A stretch of DNA of 64,000 nt from the NCBI GenBank assembly GCA_905233895.1, contig CAJOFL010000003.1, positions 39,117-103,116 on the forward strand. The letters run 5' to 3'. Origin of the DNA: an uncultured Bacteroidales bacterium. Its GTDB lineage: Bacteria; Bacteroidota; Bacteroidia; Bacteroidales; P3. Positions 40,694 through 49,393 of the stretch are shown here, one piece after another. The position numbers and the translations under genes were made by a program. The number at the start of each line of letters is the position of its first letter. Positions within the stretch are counted from its first letter, which is position 1. Below the pieces are notes generated by a model. It made no database searches. It saw nothing but the letters and a program-made list of their open reading frames with translations, and had not been told where the DNA came from.

Positions 40694-41101
40694 TCATTCC
40701 ATTCCCAGTTCTTTCTCAATCCATAGCTCGACTGCGGTTTTCTTGTGTGGAGGCTTGAAAGGAGAGGCATCGGGGCCGAAGCCTTCCTCGCGGCCTAGTT
40801 TCTCCAGAAGGAATATCAACATCTTGGCATCCGGACGAATCTTCCAGCCTACGCGTTTGCCCTCTTTCATCTCGGGAATGCCGAAGGCAACCAGCTGCGC
40901 CATGGAGAAACACCTGTCCCATGTGTGCATCCTTGCCTCATAGATGGCATCATCGAATTCGGGATCGCTCCTCTGCCAGCGGCGGAGGGTGAGGCGTGAG
41001 CAACCCAATAACTTGGCTGTCTTTGACAGTATGCCGCCAGTTACTTGCAGTACTTCCTCCAGGTGTTCGAGGCTGGGTTTCTTGTATGGCTTGTTTGGCA
41101 T
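40694..41101 (-). CDS. HTH DNA-binding protein, terminase-small-subunit-like (tentative)
   Basis: SLEHLEEVLQVTGGILSKTAKLLGCSRLTLRRWQRSDPEFDDAIYEAR. Confidence 0.5.
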   Translation of the reverse strand: MPNKPYKKPSLEHLEEVLQVTGGILSKTAKLLGCSRLTLRRWQRSDPEFDDAIYEARMHTWDRCFSMAQLVAFGIPEMKEGKRVGWKIRPDAKMLIFLLEKLGREEGFGPDASPFKPPHKKTAVELWIEKELGME

Positions 41102-41204
41102 AGGTTAGTGTGTTTTGTCTGTCGTTTTTCGCGCGTGCGCGAAGGGACTGGTAACTATGGGAACTTGGGATACGCAGTTTTGGCATATTTGGTCATTGCG
41201 GATT

Positions 41205-41585
41205 TTAGCGTTTGGCCCAATATTGGAAAATGGCGATGTCTTCGGGATGTAAGCGGAAATAATCTGAAAAAGACTCGTTTTTCAGTCGGCGATTCCTCTC
41301 CGCCACAGTCTCTCCAGAAAGCATCGGGAGCTCTCTGTTTTTTGCATCTAAAATCAAATCAACATAGTCGAGAATTTTGAGCATCCTGGAATAGGTCCTA
41401 AGGCGGAAATTGCCAACCTCGTTCCGCAGAATTGTCTGTTGTTGTATCTTGTCGGTCACTTCCAGACATTCTACGCAATGTCGCTGCCATTGCGACCATA
41501 GCTTGGATTCTTCTGGCGTGCGTGCGGCGTCATGGCAGATAACTCGGTCCAGCAGATCGATATTCTGTATTGTTATTTCGAACAT
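41205..41585 (-). CDS. hypothetical protein of integrative element
   Basis: 126-aa ORF overlapping the start region of its neighbour; consistent strand. Confidence 0.6.
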   Translation of the reverse strand: MFEITIQNIDLLDRVICHDAARTPEESKLWSQWQRHCVECLEVTDKIQQQTILRNEVGNFRLRTYSRMLKILDYVDLILDAKNRELPMLSGETVAERNRRLKNESFSDYFRLHPEDIAIFQYWAKR

Positions 41586-42271
41586 GACACTCTCCTTTCT
41601 GCCTCACGGATGGCTTCTTGATAATCCATGCCAGTTGATATATGCAGCGCCTTGGCCAGTTTGTAGATTTTGTTTTTCTTTGCGTGGGCAGAGGGCTCCT
41701 CGTATTTGTCGGAAACAATAAGGCATTTAAGTGGAGCTAGAAGTTTGCTTTCTTCCAGTATCTCCTCCACGGTCTTCTCCTCAGGCTCGTTGTGGTCGTA
41801 TTCGTGCATGGCATTGTATTCGTGGATCTGGTTGCGCGAGGCACAATAAATTCTGAAGCACTCGTAGAAGTCGTCCTTCCCGAAGCGGTAGCTGAACTTG
41901 CCATAGACACCATCTTCTATATTCCGGCATAATAACTTGATGTCGGCCAGCGTAAGCCAGTGTGTGACATCCCGGTCTGACATCAAACGTTCTGCAATAT
42001 CCCTGACGTTGTCTTCCGTCAGTCCGTTCCTGACGTGCATGTTTCTGTCCATTTGTGCTAAAAATGCCATTATGACTGACATCATTCTAATCTCGCCAAA
42101 GTCGTTGTTGAGGACTGCCAGTTTGGGTTCCGACCGTCTGGCGACGATGTCTTCAAGTCTTCTCATTTTCGAGGCATCATAGATTGCCGTTTGCAATGCC
42201 TTCGGCAATTGAACGGATAAATCCTGCTGACAGTTTGCTGAATTCGTTACTTGTACTGTTAGGTTTTTCAT
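41573..42271 (-). CDS. hypothetical protein of integrative element (possibly DUF6633-like)
   Basis: 232-aa ORF, SEPKLAVLNNDFGEIRMMSVIMAFLAQMDRNMHVRNGLTEDNVRDIAERLM. Confidence 0.6.
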   Translation of the reverse strand: MKNLTVQVTNSANCQQDLSVQLPKALQTAIYDASKMRRLEDIVARRSEPKLAVLNNDFGEIRMMSVIMAFLAQMDRNMHVRNGLTEDNVRDIAERLMSDRDVTHWLTLADIKLLCRNIEDGVYGKFSYRFGKDDFYECFRIYCASRNQIHEYNAMHEYDHNEPEEKTVEEILEESKLLAPLKCLIVSDKYEEPSAHAKKNKIYKLAKALHISTGMDYQEAIREAERRVSCSK

Positions 42272-42995
42272 TTTTGGTTGTATTTTGGTTATTGATTTGG
42301 TTGTTGTTTTGTTTGTTGTACCAGTTGTTGAAATGTTTTCGGTAATCGGAAGGCGTTTTCGTCTTTACCCCGTCGAAGACAAGCTTGTCCTGGAATTGTC
42401 GAAGTGCGAGAAGCAATGCATTTGGGGGCTGATTGTATCTGCGCTGCAACGCTTCCGAGGCGGGGGTGTCTCTGCTTATCTCGTCGGCGAGCATATAGTA
42501 TAGTTGCCATAAGTCCGTCAACTGCTCCGACGGGGCGTGGGGTACGTTATTATTCCTTATAGTATAGTCTTTTGATTTAATGTCTTTATTATAGTATTTA
42601 GGTTGAGTCGATTTTGGCGTGATGGGTTGTGCCGATTTTGTCGTAAGGGCATGCGTCAATTCTGGCGTAACCGATGTGTCATTTTCGGCATAAGCCGTTA
42701 CGCCATTTTTGACGTTAGGAATGTCGCCTCTTGTACTTGTTTCCGATAGCCGATACGAAACTCCGGTTGTGTTGCGAGATGTTTCCACAAAGCCGTCCTC
42801 CCGTAGGATTTTCAGTACGCGTGTGAACTTTCTCAAGCTGAACCGAAGAGCCTTTGCGATTTCGTTCTGGTTCTGATATATCTCAAGCCCGTTGGAGAGG
42901 AAGCCGTAGAGATAGGCGTATGCCGCCGCCTCGTCCAGGGTCATCTGGTCCAGCCATTGCAATGGAATAAGGATGTATTGTCGTGAGGATTTCAT
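42177..42995 (-). CDS. winged-helix replication-initiator-like protein
   Basis: Start at MKSSRQYILIPLQWLDQM; wHTH QNEIAKALRFSLRKFTRVLKILREDGFVETS. Confidence 0.6.
   Translation of the reverse strand: MKSSRQYILIPLQWLDQMTLDEAAAYAYLYGFLSNGLEIYQNQNEIAKALRFSLRKFTRVLKILREDGFVETSRNTTGVSYRLSETSTRGDIPNVKNGVTAYAENDTSVTPELTHALTTKSAQPITPKSTQPKYYNKDIKSKDYTIRNNNVPHAPSEQLTDLWQLYYMLADEISRDTPASEALQRRYNQPPNALLLALRQFQDKLVFDGVKTKTPSDYRKHFNNWYNKQNNNQINNQNTTKNEKPNSTSNEFSKLSAGFIRSIAEGIANGNL
42610..42728. repeat. ~24-bp degenerate direct repeats x5 inside the initiator-like gene (iteron-like)
   Basis: Units begin at 42610, 42634, 42658, 42681, 42705 (spacings 24, 24, 23, 24); consensus approx. RATTTTGGCGTAAG..., reverse TTACGCCAAAAT. 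Confidence 0.75.
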
Positions 42996-43297
42996 AATCT
43001 CCTGCGGCCTCCTCTCCGCTGGTGGTTCAATGCATAGGCAGCAGCCTGCGATTCCATCTCCTCCCGTGTGGCAACACGGTGGGCAAGCAGCCATCTGTCC
43101 ACCTCGGCTTTGTTGAAATAGGTCAGTTTGCCGCCGGGGTTCTTGTAAAACGGGATCTTCCTCAAGTGCACCAGTTTGTAGAGGTAGAGTTTCGACAAGC
43201 CGGTGTAGGCCGCCATGTCGTCCATGTTCAGCGCCGTCTTTGCCGACAGCAGGGTAAGGCGCTCAATTCGTTCCAGTCTTTCTTCAATTGTCTCCAT
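42992..43297 (-). CDS. excisionase-type helix-turn-helix protein
   Basis: METIEERLERIERL...MDDMAAYTGLSKLYLYKLVHLRKIPFYKNPGGKLTYFNKAEVDRWL. Confidence 0.85.
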   Translation of the reverse strand: METIEERLERIERLTLLSAKTALNMDDMAAYTGLSKLYLYKLVHLRKIPFYKNPGGKLTYFNKAEVDRWLLAHRVATREEMESQAAAYALNHQRRGGRRRL

Positions 43298-43339
43298 ATT
43301 CTTCTTTGGTTTGGTTGTGATTTTGTTGGTTTTCGAGCG

Positions 43340-43369
43340 CAAAGATATGGACTATTTTTCACATACAAA
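43340..43369 (-). promoter_or_regulatory. Bacteroidetes-type promoter for excisionase-like gene
   Basis: CAAAGATA (43340-43347) and CAAA (43366-43369) on + strand, 18-bp spacer. Confidence 0.7.
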
Positions 43370-43880
43370 CCGCTAAAAAACAATGCGTTTTGGACGATTT
43401 TAGTTCGTCCAAAAAGAAGTGATTTTTTGAATCGAAATGAAACGAAAAACCTGCCGGAAGAGAGCGTACAGAGATATGCTCTTTGCTCTAAAAAGTAGTG
43501 CAAAAATACAAAAAAAACACCGAAATAACGAAAAATTGAGGTGTTTGTTGTGATAAAATTGATGTGATTTGTATATCTTGTTGGTTGTGAGTAATAAACG
43601 ACGAATGAATGGTGCCAATAAAATGTCCGTTATGGGAGTCAACAGAAATGTTGGCTAATAATTTACGGTATTCGTTCCGGCCAAGAAGAGAATCCCGAAG
43701 GAGGAAAAATTTTAAGATTTAAAAGATTTGACAACGTCTGCTCTGCATCATCTCGATATAGTTCGAGTAAACCTGACTCTGTTCTCGACTTCCGCAGCTC
43801 CCTGCTCGAGGACAAGGAGAATCAAGACCAGCCCGCGCCCCAATTCGAGTAATTCGATAGTAATTGACCGGCTCCCGCCC

Positions 43881-43930
43881 TAATTCGCGTAATTCGCATA
43901 ATTCGCCGTTCATCATTCATCATTAATCAT
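43881..43930. repeat. short-period repeats
   Basis: TAATTCGCG TAATTCGCA TAATTCGCC (9 bp x3), then TTCATCA TTCATCA TTAATCA (7 bp x3). Confidence 0.9.
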
Positions 43931-43969
43931 CCCTCGCCCCCAACGCCAGGCGTCAGCTGCCGGCGAAAG

Positions 43970-44039
43970 TTGTCTTTATTGTCACTGTTGTCGTTAGAAA
44001 AAAACAATTGTCGTTAGAAAAAAATTGTTGTCTTTAGAT
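43970..44039. repeat. 18-20-bp spaced direct repeats upstream of the polysaccharide locus
   Basis: TTGTCTTTA 43970, TTGTCGTTAGAAAAAAA 43988 and 44008, TTGTCTTTAGA 44028. Confidence 0.85.
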
Positions 44040-44151
44040 GGTTACCTAAAATATTTGTTTATTTATCATTGAATTTTCGGGGTAAAAGTGTTGATTGTTA
44101 TATTATACGCAAAGTGCAGATCACCAGCTATAATAATATTTATAATTTAAT

Positions 44152-44182
44152 TTTGTCAATTGATATTAAATTCTTATCTTTG
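44152..44182 (+). promoter_or_regulatory. promoter of capsule/polysaccharide operon
   Basis: TTTG (44152-44155), 19-bp spacer, TATCTTTG (44175-44182). Confidence 0.78.
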
Positions 44183-44205
44183 CATCTCGAAAGGAAACGT
44201 GCAGT

Positions 44206-44287
44206 TTGTCTCGCAGGGAAAGACTTTGGCTTTTGTAAGTTGTTTATTATAAATAATTTACAGGCAGTCTTCCGAAAATCGAGACAA
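44206..44287 (+). promoter_or_regulatory. structured 5' leader of polysaccharide operon
   Basis: Nested inverted repeat TTGTCTCG / CGAGACAA, GGAAAGACT / AGTCTTCC, TGTAA / TTACA. Confidence 0.6.
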
Positions 44288-44326
44288 GCCTTCGCCGTGC
44301 TAAATATCAATGAAATTTATTAAAAA

Positions 44327-45685
44327 ATGAAAATATCGGTAGCAGGTACCGGCTATGTCGGTCTCAGTATCGCCACCCTGTTGGCACAGCATAATGAAGT
44401 AACATCTGTCGATGTGGTCCCCGACCGTGTCGACTTGGTGAACAACAAGAAGTCGCCCATTCAGGACGACTATATTGAGGACTATCTGGCCAATAAGCCC
44501 TTGTCGCTCATGGCCACCCTCGACCAGGATGCCGGCTACCGCGATGCCGAGTTCGTGGTCATTGCCGCCCCCACCAACTATGACAGTCAGAAGAATTTCT
44601 TCGATACCTCTGCTGTTGAAGCAGTCATTGATGCTGTATTAGCCGTTAACCCCGAGGCTGTGATGGTTATTAAAAGCACCATTCCCGTAGGATATACGCG
44701 CAGCCTATATGTGAAATACGCCGCCAAAGGGGTAAAACGGTTTAATCTGCTTTTCAGTCCTGAATTTTTAAGAGAGAGCAAAGCCCTCTACGATAATCTC
44801 TATCCAAGCCGTATTATCGTTGGCATCCCTAAGATGATGTCAGGCAAAGAGTATGAGGAGGAGAACGAGGCCATCAAGGCCCTTACCGACATTGACTGGC
44901 TCACTGAGAAAGCCCAACAGTTCGCCGACCTCCTTGTCGAAGGCGCCATCGGCCCTTCGAAAGATTCACTCCCGCATTCTCACATTGACACATTAACACA
45001 TACGAATGCCAAAGGAATTCCCACGCTTTTTGTCGGAATGAAGGAGGCTGAGGCTGTGAAGCTCTTCGCCAACACCTACTTGGCTCTTCGCGTCAGCTAT
45101 TTCAACGAACTCGATACCTATGCCGAGATGAAAGGTCTCGACACCCAGGCCATCATCGACGGCATCGGTCTCGACCCCCGCATTGGCACCCACTACAACA
45201 ACCCGTCGTTTGGCTACGGTGGCTACTGTCTCCCCAAGGACACCAAGCAGCTCCTCGCCAACTACGAGGACGTTCCGCAGAACATGATGAGTGCCATTGT
45301 CGAGAGCAATCGCACCCGCAAGGACTATATTGCTGATGCTGTGCTACGCAAAGCTGGATATTATGAGGCTAGCAGCAGCTACGATGCCGGCAAGGAGCAT
45401 CGTTGTGTTATTGGCGTGTTCCGTCTTACCATGAAATCGAACTCCGACAATTTCCGTCAATCCGCTATTCAGGGTATCATGAAGAGGATTAAGGCGAAAG
45501 GGGCGGAAGTTATAATATATGAGCCCACTTTGGAAGATGGCAGCACATTCTTTGGTAGTCTTGTTGTCAACGACTTGAAGAAATTTAAGGAGATGTCGCA
45601 GGCAATCGTGGCGAACCGATACGATGACTGCCTCGATGATGTGAATGAAAAAGTCTACACCCGCGATATCTTTAAACGCGACTGA
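44327..45685 (+). CDS. ugd: UDP-glucose 6-dehydrogenase
   Basis: [69 protein letters not shown]. Confidence 0.93.
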   Translation: MKISVAGTGYVGLSIATLLAQHNEVTSVDVVPDRVDLVNNKKSPIQDDYIEDYLANKPLSLMATLDQDAGYRDAEFVVIAAPTNYDSQKNFFDTSAVEAVIDAVLAVNPEAVMVIKSTIPVGYTRSLYVKYAAKGVKRFNLLFSPEFLRESKALYDNLYPSRIIVGIPKMMSGKEYEEENEAIKALTDIDWLTEKAQQFADLLVEGAIGPSKDSLPHSHIDTLTHTNAKGIPTLFVGMKEAEAVKLFANTYLALRVSYFNELDTYAEMKGLDTQAIIDGIGLDPRIGTHYNNPSFGYGGYCLPKDTKQLLANYEDVPQNMMSAIVESNRTRKDYIADAVLRKAGYYEASSSYDAGKEHRCVIGVFRLTMKSNSDNFRQSAIQGIMKRIKAKGAEVIIYEPTLEDGSTFFGSLVVNDLKKFKEMSQAIVANRYDDCLDDVNEKVYTRDIFKRD

Positions 45686-45688
45686 ATT

Positions 45689-46726
45689 ATGAAAACGGTA
45701 CTTGTTACAGGTAGTGCGGGATTCATTGGTGCGAACTTGGTATTGCGTCTCTTTAAGGAGATGCAGAATGGGGTTGTTGTTGGGTTGGACAATATGAACA
45801 ACTACTATGATCCGTCACTTAAGGAATACCGACTCGTGGAGATAGAGAAGGCAAAGCCTGCCGATATTGAGTACATATTTGTTAAAGGCAGCATTGCTGA
45901 CAAAGAACTTGTGGATAGGCTCTTTGCCGAATACAAGTTTGACGTAGTGGTCAACCTAGCTGCTCAGGCCGGAGTGCGCTACAGTATCGAGAATCCCGAT
46001 GTTTATATAGAGAGCAACATTATCGGCTTCTATAATATTCTGGAGGCATGCCGCCACAACCCCGTTGAGCATCTTGTATACGCATCTTCGAGCAGCGTCT
46101 ACGGTGGCAACATGAAGGTTCCCTTTGCGGTAGAGGATAGGGTGGACAACCCCGTGAGCCTATATGCCGCCACCAAGAAGAGCAACGAGCTTTTTGCCCA
46201 CTGCTACAGTAAGCTCTATAACATCCCCAGCACAGGATTGCGCTTCTTTACCGTCTACGGCCCTGCAGGGCGACCCGATATGGCCTACTTTGGCTTTACC
46301 AACAAGCTGCTGAAGGGTGAGACTATCCAAATTTACAATTATGGCAACTGCCGCCGCGACTTCACCTACGTGGACGACATTGTGGAAGGCATTGTGCGTG
46401 TGATGGCCAAGGCCCCTGCCAAGCGTAACGGCGAAGATGGACTTCCTATCCCACCGTATGCAGTTTACAACATCGGTGGCGGTCAGCCAGAGAATCTGCT
46501 GGACTTTGTGCAGACCTTGCAGGAGGAGCTTTTGCGGGCAGGTGTGCTACCGCAGGACTACGACTTCGAAGCACACAAGCAACTGGTTGCAATGCAACCT
46601 GGTGACGTTCCAGTCACTTATGCAGATAGTACTGCTCTGGAAAGAGATTTTGGCTTTACACCCAAGATAACACTTAGAGAAGGCTTGAGAAAGTTTGCAG
46701 AATGGTATAAAGAATACTACGGGTAA
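45689..46726 (+). CDS. UDP-glucuronate 4-epimerase-like SDR
   Basis: VTGSAGFIGANLVLRLF...GLDNMNNYYDPSLKEYRL; YASSSSVYGGNMKVPF; VYGPAGRPDMAYFGFTNKLL. Confidence 0.88.
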   Translation: MKTVLVTGSAGFIGANLVLRLFKEMQNGVVVGLDNMNNYYDPSLKEYRLVEIEKAKPADIEYIFVKGSIADKELVDRLFAEYKFDVVVNLAAQAGVRYSIENPDVYIESNIIGFYNILEACRHNPVEHLVYASSSSVYGGNMKVPFAVEDRVDNPVSLYAATKKSNELFAHCYSKLYNIPSTGLRFFTVYGPAGRPDMAYFGFTNKLLKGETIQIYNYGNCRRDFTYVDDIVEGIVRVMAKAPAKRNGEDGLPIPPYAVYNIGGGQPENLLDFVQTLQEELLRAGVLPQDYDFEAHKQLVAMQPGDVPVTYADSTALERDFGFTPKITLREGLRKFAEWYKEYYG

Positions 46727-46999
46727 GAAATTCCGGTAGCAGTGGCTCACTGTCATTACGCTTAGCTATAGTTTTTGACATGGTTGAAAGTTCATCCACA
46801 CATCCTCGAAAGCCCTACAATATAATCTGAAAAGGAACGGGCATAGGTTAGACATCTAACATCTAACATCTTACCCCTTCCCTCTTTCATCAGACACTAA
46901 GCGAGGAGGTGAACCCGCTGGTCTCTCAAATATGGTTCAATTCCCAGAGGGTTCTGTCTTCTTCTCAACAATTCGAATAATCAATCAATATTTGGTATT

Positions 47000-47974
47000 A
47001 TGTTATACACCGAACTTCAATTTCCCAAGAACAGCCTGTTTTTAGTTACCGGTGGAGCCGGTTTTATTGGTTCAAACCTCTGTGAGGCTATCTTGAAAAT
47101 GGCTCACCGTGTGCGTTGCCTCGACGACCTCAGCACTGGCAAGCAGGCCAACGTGGATCTGCTGAGCGGCAATCCTAATTATGAATTCATCAAGGGCGAT
47201 ATCAAAGATCTTGATACTTGCATGAAAGCCTGTGAAGGTGTAGATTATGTATTGAATGAAGCAGCTTGGGGCAGTGTGCCTCGCAGCATCGAGATGCCGC
47301 TGTTCTATTGTGCTAACAACATTCAAGGTACCCTCAACATGATGGAAGCTGCTCGCCAGAAAGGGGTGAAGACCTTTGTGTATGCCTCCAGTAGCTCGGT
47401 GTATGGCGATGAGGCTCACCTGCCAAAGCAGGAAGGCGTGGAGGGCAATCTGCTCAGCCCATACGCCTTGACCAAACGCTGTGATGAGGAGTGGGCAAAA
47501 CAGTACCACCGTCATTATGGTCTGAAGGTGATAGGCCTGCGTTACTTCAACGTGTTTGGCCGCCGTCAGGACCCGCATGGGGCGTATGCGGCTGTCATCC
47601 CCAAGTTCATCAAGCAGTTGCTCAACGATGAGCGTCCAACCATCAATGGTGACGGGAAGCAGAGTCGCGATTTTACATATATTGAAAATGTCATTGAGGC
47701 TAACCTCAAAGCGTGTTTGGCACCTGATGAAGCCAGCGGTGAAGCTTTCAACGTGGCTTACGGTGGTCGTGAATACTTGATTGACATCTATTACGACCTT
47801 ACTAAAGCTCTTGGTAAGAATATTGAACCTATCTTTGGACCTGATCGTGCAGGTGACATCAAGCATAGTAATGCAGATATCAGTAAGGCTAAACGGCTTT
47901 TGAGTTATGACCCACAGTATGACTTTGCCCGTGGATTGAATGAGGCTATCGAATGGTATAAGGCAAACCTGTAA
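47000..47974 (+). CDS. UDP-N-acetylglucosamine 4-epimerase (WbpP/TviC-like)
   Basis: VTGGAGFIGSNLCEAILKMAHRVRCLDDLSTGKQANVDLL...AAWGSVPRSIEMP...YFNVFGRRQDPHGAYAAVIPKFI. Confidence 0.9.
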   Translation: MLYTELQFPKNSLFLVTGGAGFIGSNLCEAILKMAHRVRCLDDLSTGKQANVDLLSGNPNYEFIKGDIKDLDTCMKACEGVDYVLNEAAWGSVPRSIEMPLFYCANNIQGTLNMMEAARQKGVKTFVYASSSSVYGDEAHLPKQEGVEGNLLSPYALTKRCDEEWAKQYHRHYGLKVIGLRYFNVFGRRQDPHGAYAAVIPKFIKQLLNDERPTINGDGKQSRDFTYIENVIEANLKACLAPDEASGEAFNVAYGGREYLIDIYYDLTKALGKNIEPIFGPDRAGDIKHSNADISKAKRLLSYDPQYDFARGLNEAIEWYKANL

Positions 47975-48041
47975 AGATTATACTGTAAAGGTTATAGGTT
48001 AATGATTAAAGTGTAAGGAAATAAATAAAATACAATATACA

Positions 48042-49310
48042 ATGAAAAACACTAAGATTTGTGTAATCGGATTAGGTTATGTTGGCTTGCCCCTAGCCCG
48101 CTTGTTTTCAACCAAGTACCCCACTGTCGGTTTCGACATGAACCAAAACCGTTGTGATGCCCTCATGGCTGGTCACGACTCCACCCTCGAAGTGGCTGAC
48201 GACCTCCTGCAGGATGCCATCAAAAATCACGGTTTCATCTGCACCAGCGACATCGAGAAGATTCGCGACTGCAACTTCTACATCGTGGCAGTTCCCACCC
48301 CTGTGGATGACGACAACAATCCTGACCTCACACCTCTTGTGGGTGCCAGTACCACCGTGGGTAAGGTCATTGGGAAAGGCGATGTGGTGGTTTACGAATC
48401 CACCGTCTATCCTGGCGTTACCGAAGACGAGTGCATCCCTGTGGTGGAAAAGGTTTCTGGCCTGAAGATGAATGTCGATTTCTACGGTGGTTATAGCCCC
48501 GAGCGTATCAACCCTGGTGACAAACAGCACACCGTAGAGCATATCAAGAAGGTAACCTCTGGTTCCACCCCCGAGATCGGCAAGTATGTTAACGAGGTAT
48601 ACGCTAGTGTTATCACAGCAGGTACCCATTTGGCTCCAACTATGAAGGTCGCCGAAGCTGCAAAGGTGATTGAGAACAGCCAGCGTGACATCAACATCGC
48701 TTTTGTGAACGAACTTTCCAAGATTTTCAACAAGATGGGTATCGACACTCTCGATGTGCTGGAGGCTGCTGGAACCAAGTGGAATTTCCTGCCCTTCCGT
48801 CCAGGCTTGGTGGGTGGCCACTGCATCGGTGTTGATCCTTACTATCTGGCCCAGTGCGCTCAGCGTCATGGCTATAATCCTGAGATTATCCTTGCAGGTC
48901 GTCGTATGAACGACGGCATGGGTGAGTATGTGGCCACAGAGACCATCAAGCTGATGCTGAAGAAGGGTATTCAGGTATTGAACTCCAACATCCTTATTCT
49001 TGGCTTCACCTTCAAAGAGAACTGCCCCGATGTGCGTAATACCAAGGTTGTCGACATCTATAATGCTTTGAAGGAATATAATCTCAACATCACGGTTTAC
49101 GACCCCTGGGCCAATCCTGCCATTGTAGAGCATGAGTATGGCATTAAGGTAGTGAATGAACTGCCTACCGAGAAGTTCGATGCTTGCGTAGCAGCTGTGG
49201 CTCACAAGAAGTTTGAGGGCTTGGATGTTCCTGCCCTGCTGAAGGACAAGCACGTCATCTTCGATGTGAAGTGCACGCTTGACCGCAGCATTGTTGACGG
49301 ACGTCTCTAA
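48042..49310 (+). CDS. UDP-N-acetylhexosamine 6-dehydrogenase (WbpO/TviB-like)
   Basis: ICVIGLGYVGLPLARLFSTKYPTVGFDMNQNR...YESTVYPGVTEDECIPV...GLVGGHCIGVDPYYLAQCAQ. Confidence 0.92.
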   Translation: MKNTKICVIGLGYVGLPLARLFSTKYPTVGFDMNQNRCDALMAGHDSTLEVADDLLQDAIKNHGFICTSDIEKIRDCNFYIVAVPTPVDDDNNPDLTPLVGASTTVGKVIGKGDVVVYESTVYPGVTEDECIPVVEKVSGLKMNVDFYGGYSPERINPGDKQHTVEHIKKVTSGSTPEIGKYVNEVYASVITAGTHLAPTMKVAEAAKVIENSQRDINIAFVNELSKIFNKMGIDTLDVLEAAGTKWNFLPFRPGLVGGHCIGVDPYYLAQCAQRHGYNPEIILAGRRMNDGMGEYVATETIKLMLKKGIQVLNSNILILGFTFKENCPDVRNTKVVDIYNALKEYNLNITVYDPWANPAIVEHEYGIKVVNELPTEKFDACVAAVAHKKFEGLDVPALLKDKHVIFDVKCTLDRSIVDGRL

Positions 49311-49324
49311 TCCTAAAACATAAT

Positions 49325-49377
49325 CTCCACGTATCGCGCGTATCGCGGATATGAGAAGATACGTGTGATACGTGGAG
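49325..49377. repeat. 20-bp-stem intercistronic hairpin
   Basis: CTCCACGTATCGCGCGTATC / GATACGTGTGATACGTGGAG, 13-nt loop, two G-T pairs. Confidence 0.9.
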
Positions 49378-49393
49378 CAATAGCACCATAAAC

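Noticed and set aside
40458-40943. 161-aa + strand ORF downstream of the integrase
   Set aside because: Spans the operator palindromes and overlaps the opposite HTH gene; no recognisable domain.
44113-44214. Invertible capsule promoter flanked by inverted repeats
   Set aside because: The inverted arms found (44206-44213/44280-44287) do not flank the promoter at 44152-44182; only a short direct GTGCAG repeat was seen around it.
46921-46954. tRNA-like GGTTCAATTCC motif
   Set aside because: No complete acceptor/D/anticodon arms can be drawn; better described as an imperfect hairpin.
48108-49253. 381-aa - strand ORF
   Set aside because: Shadow of the WbpO-like dehydrogenase.
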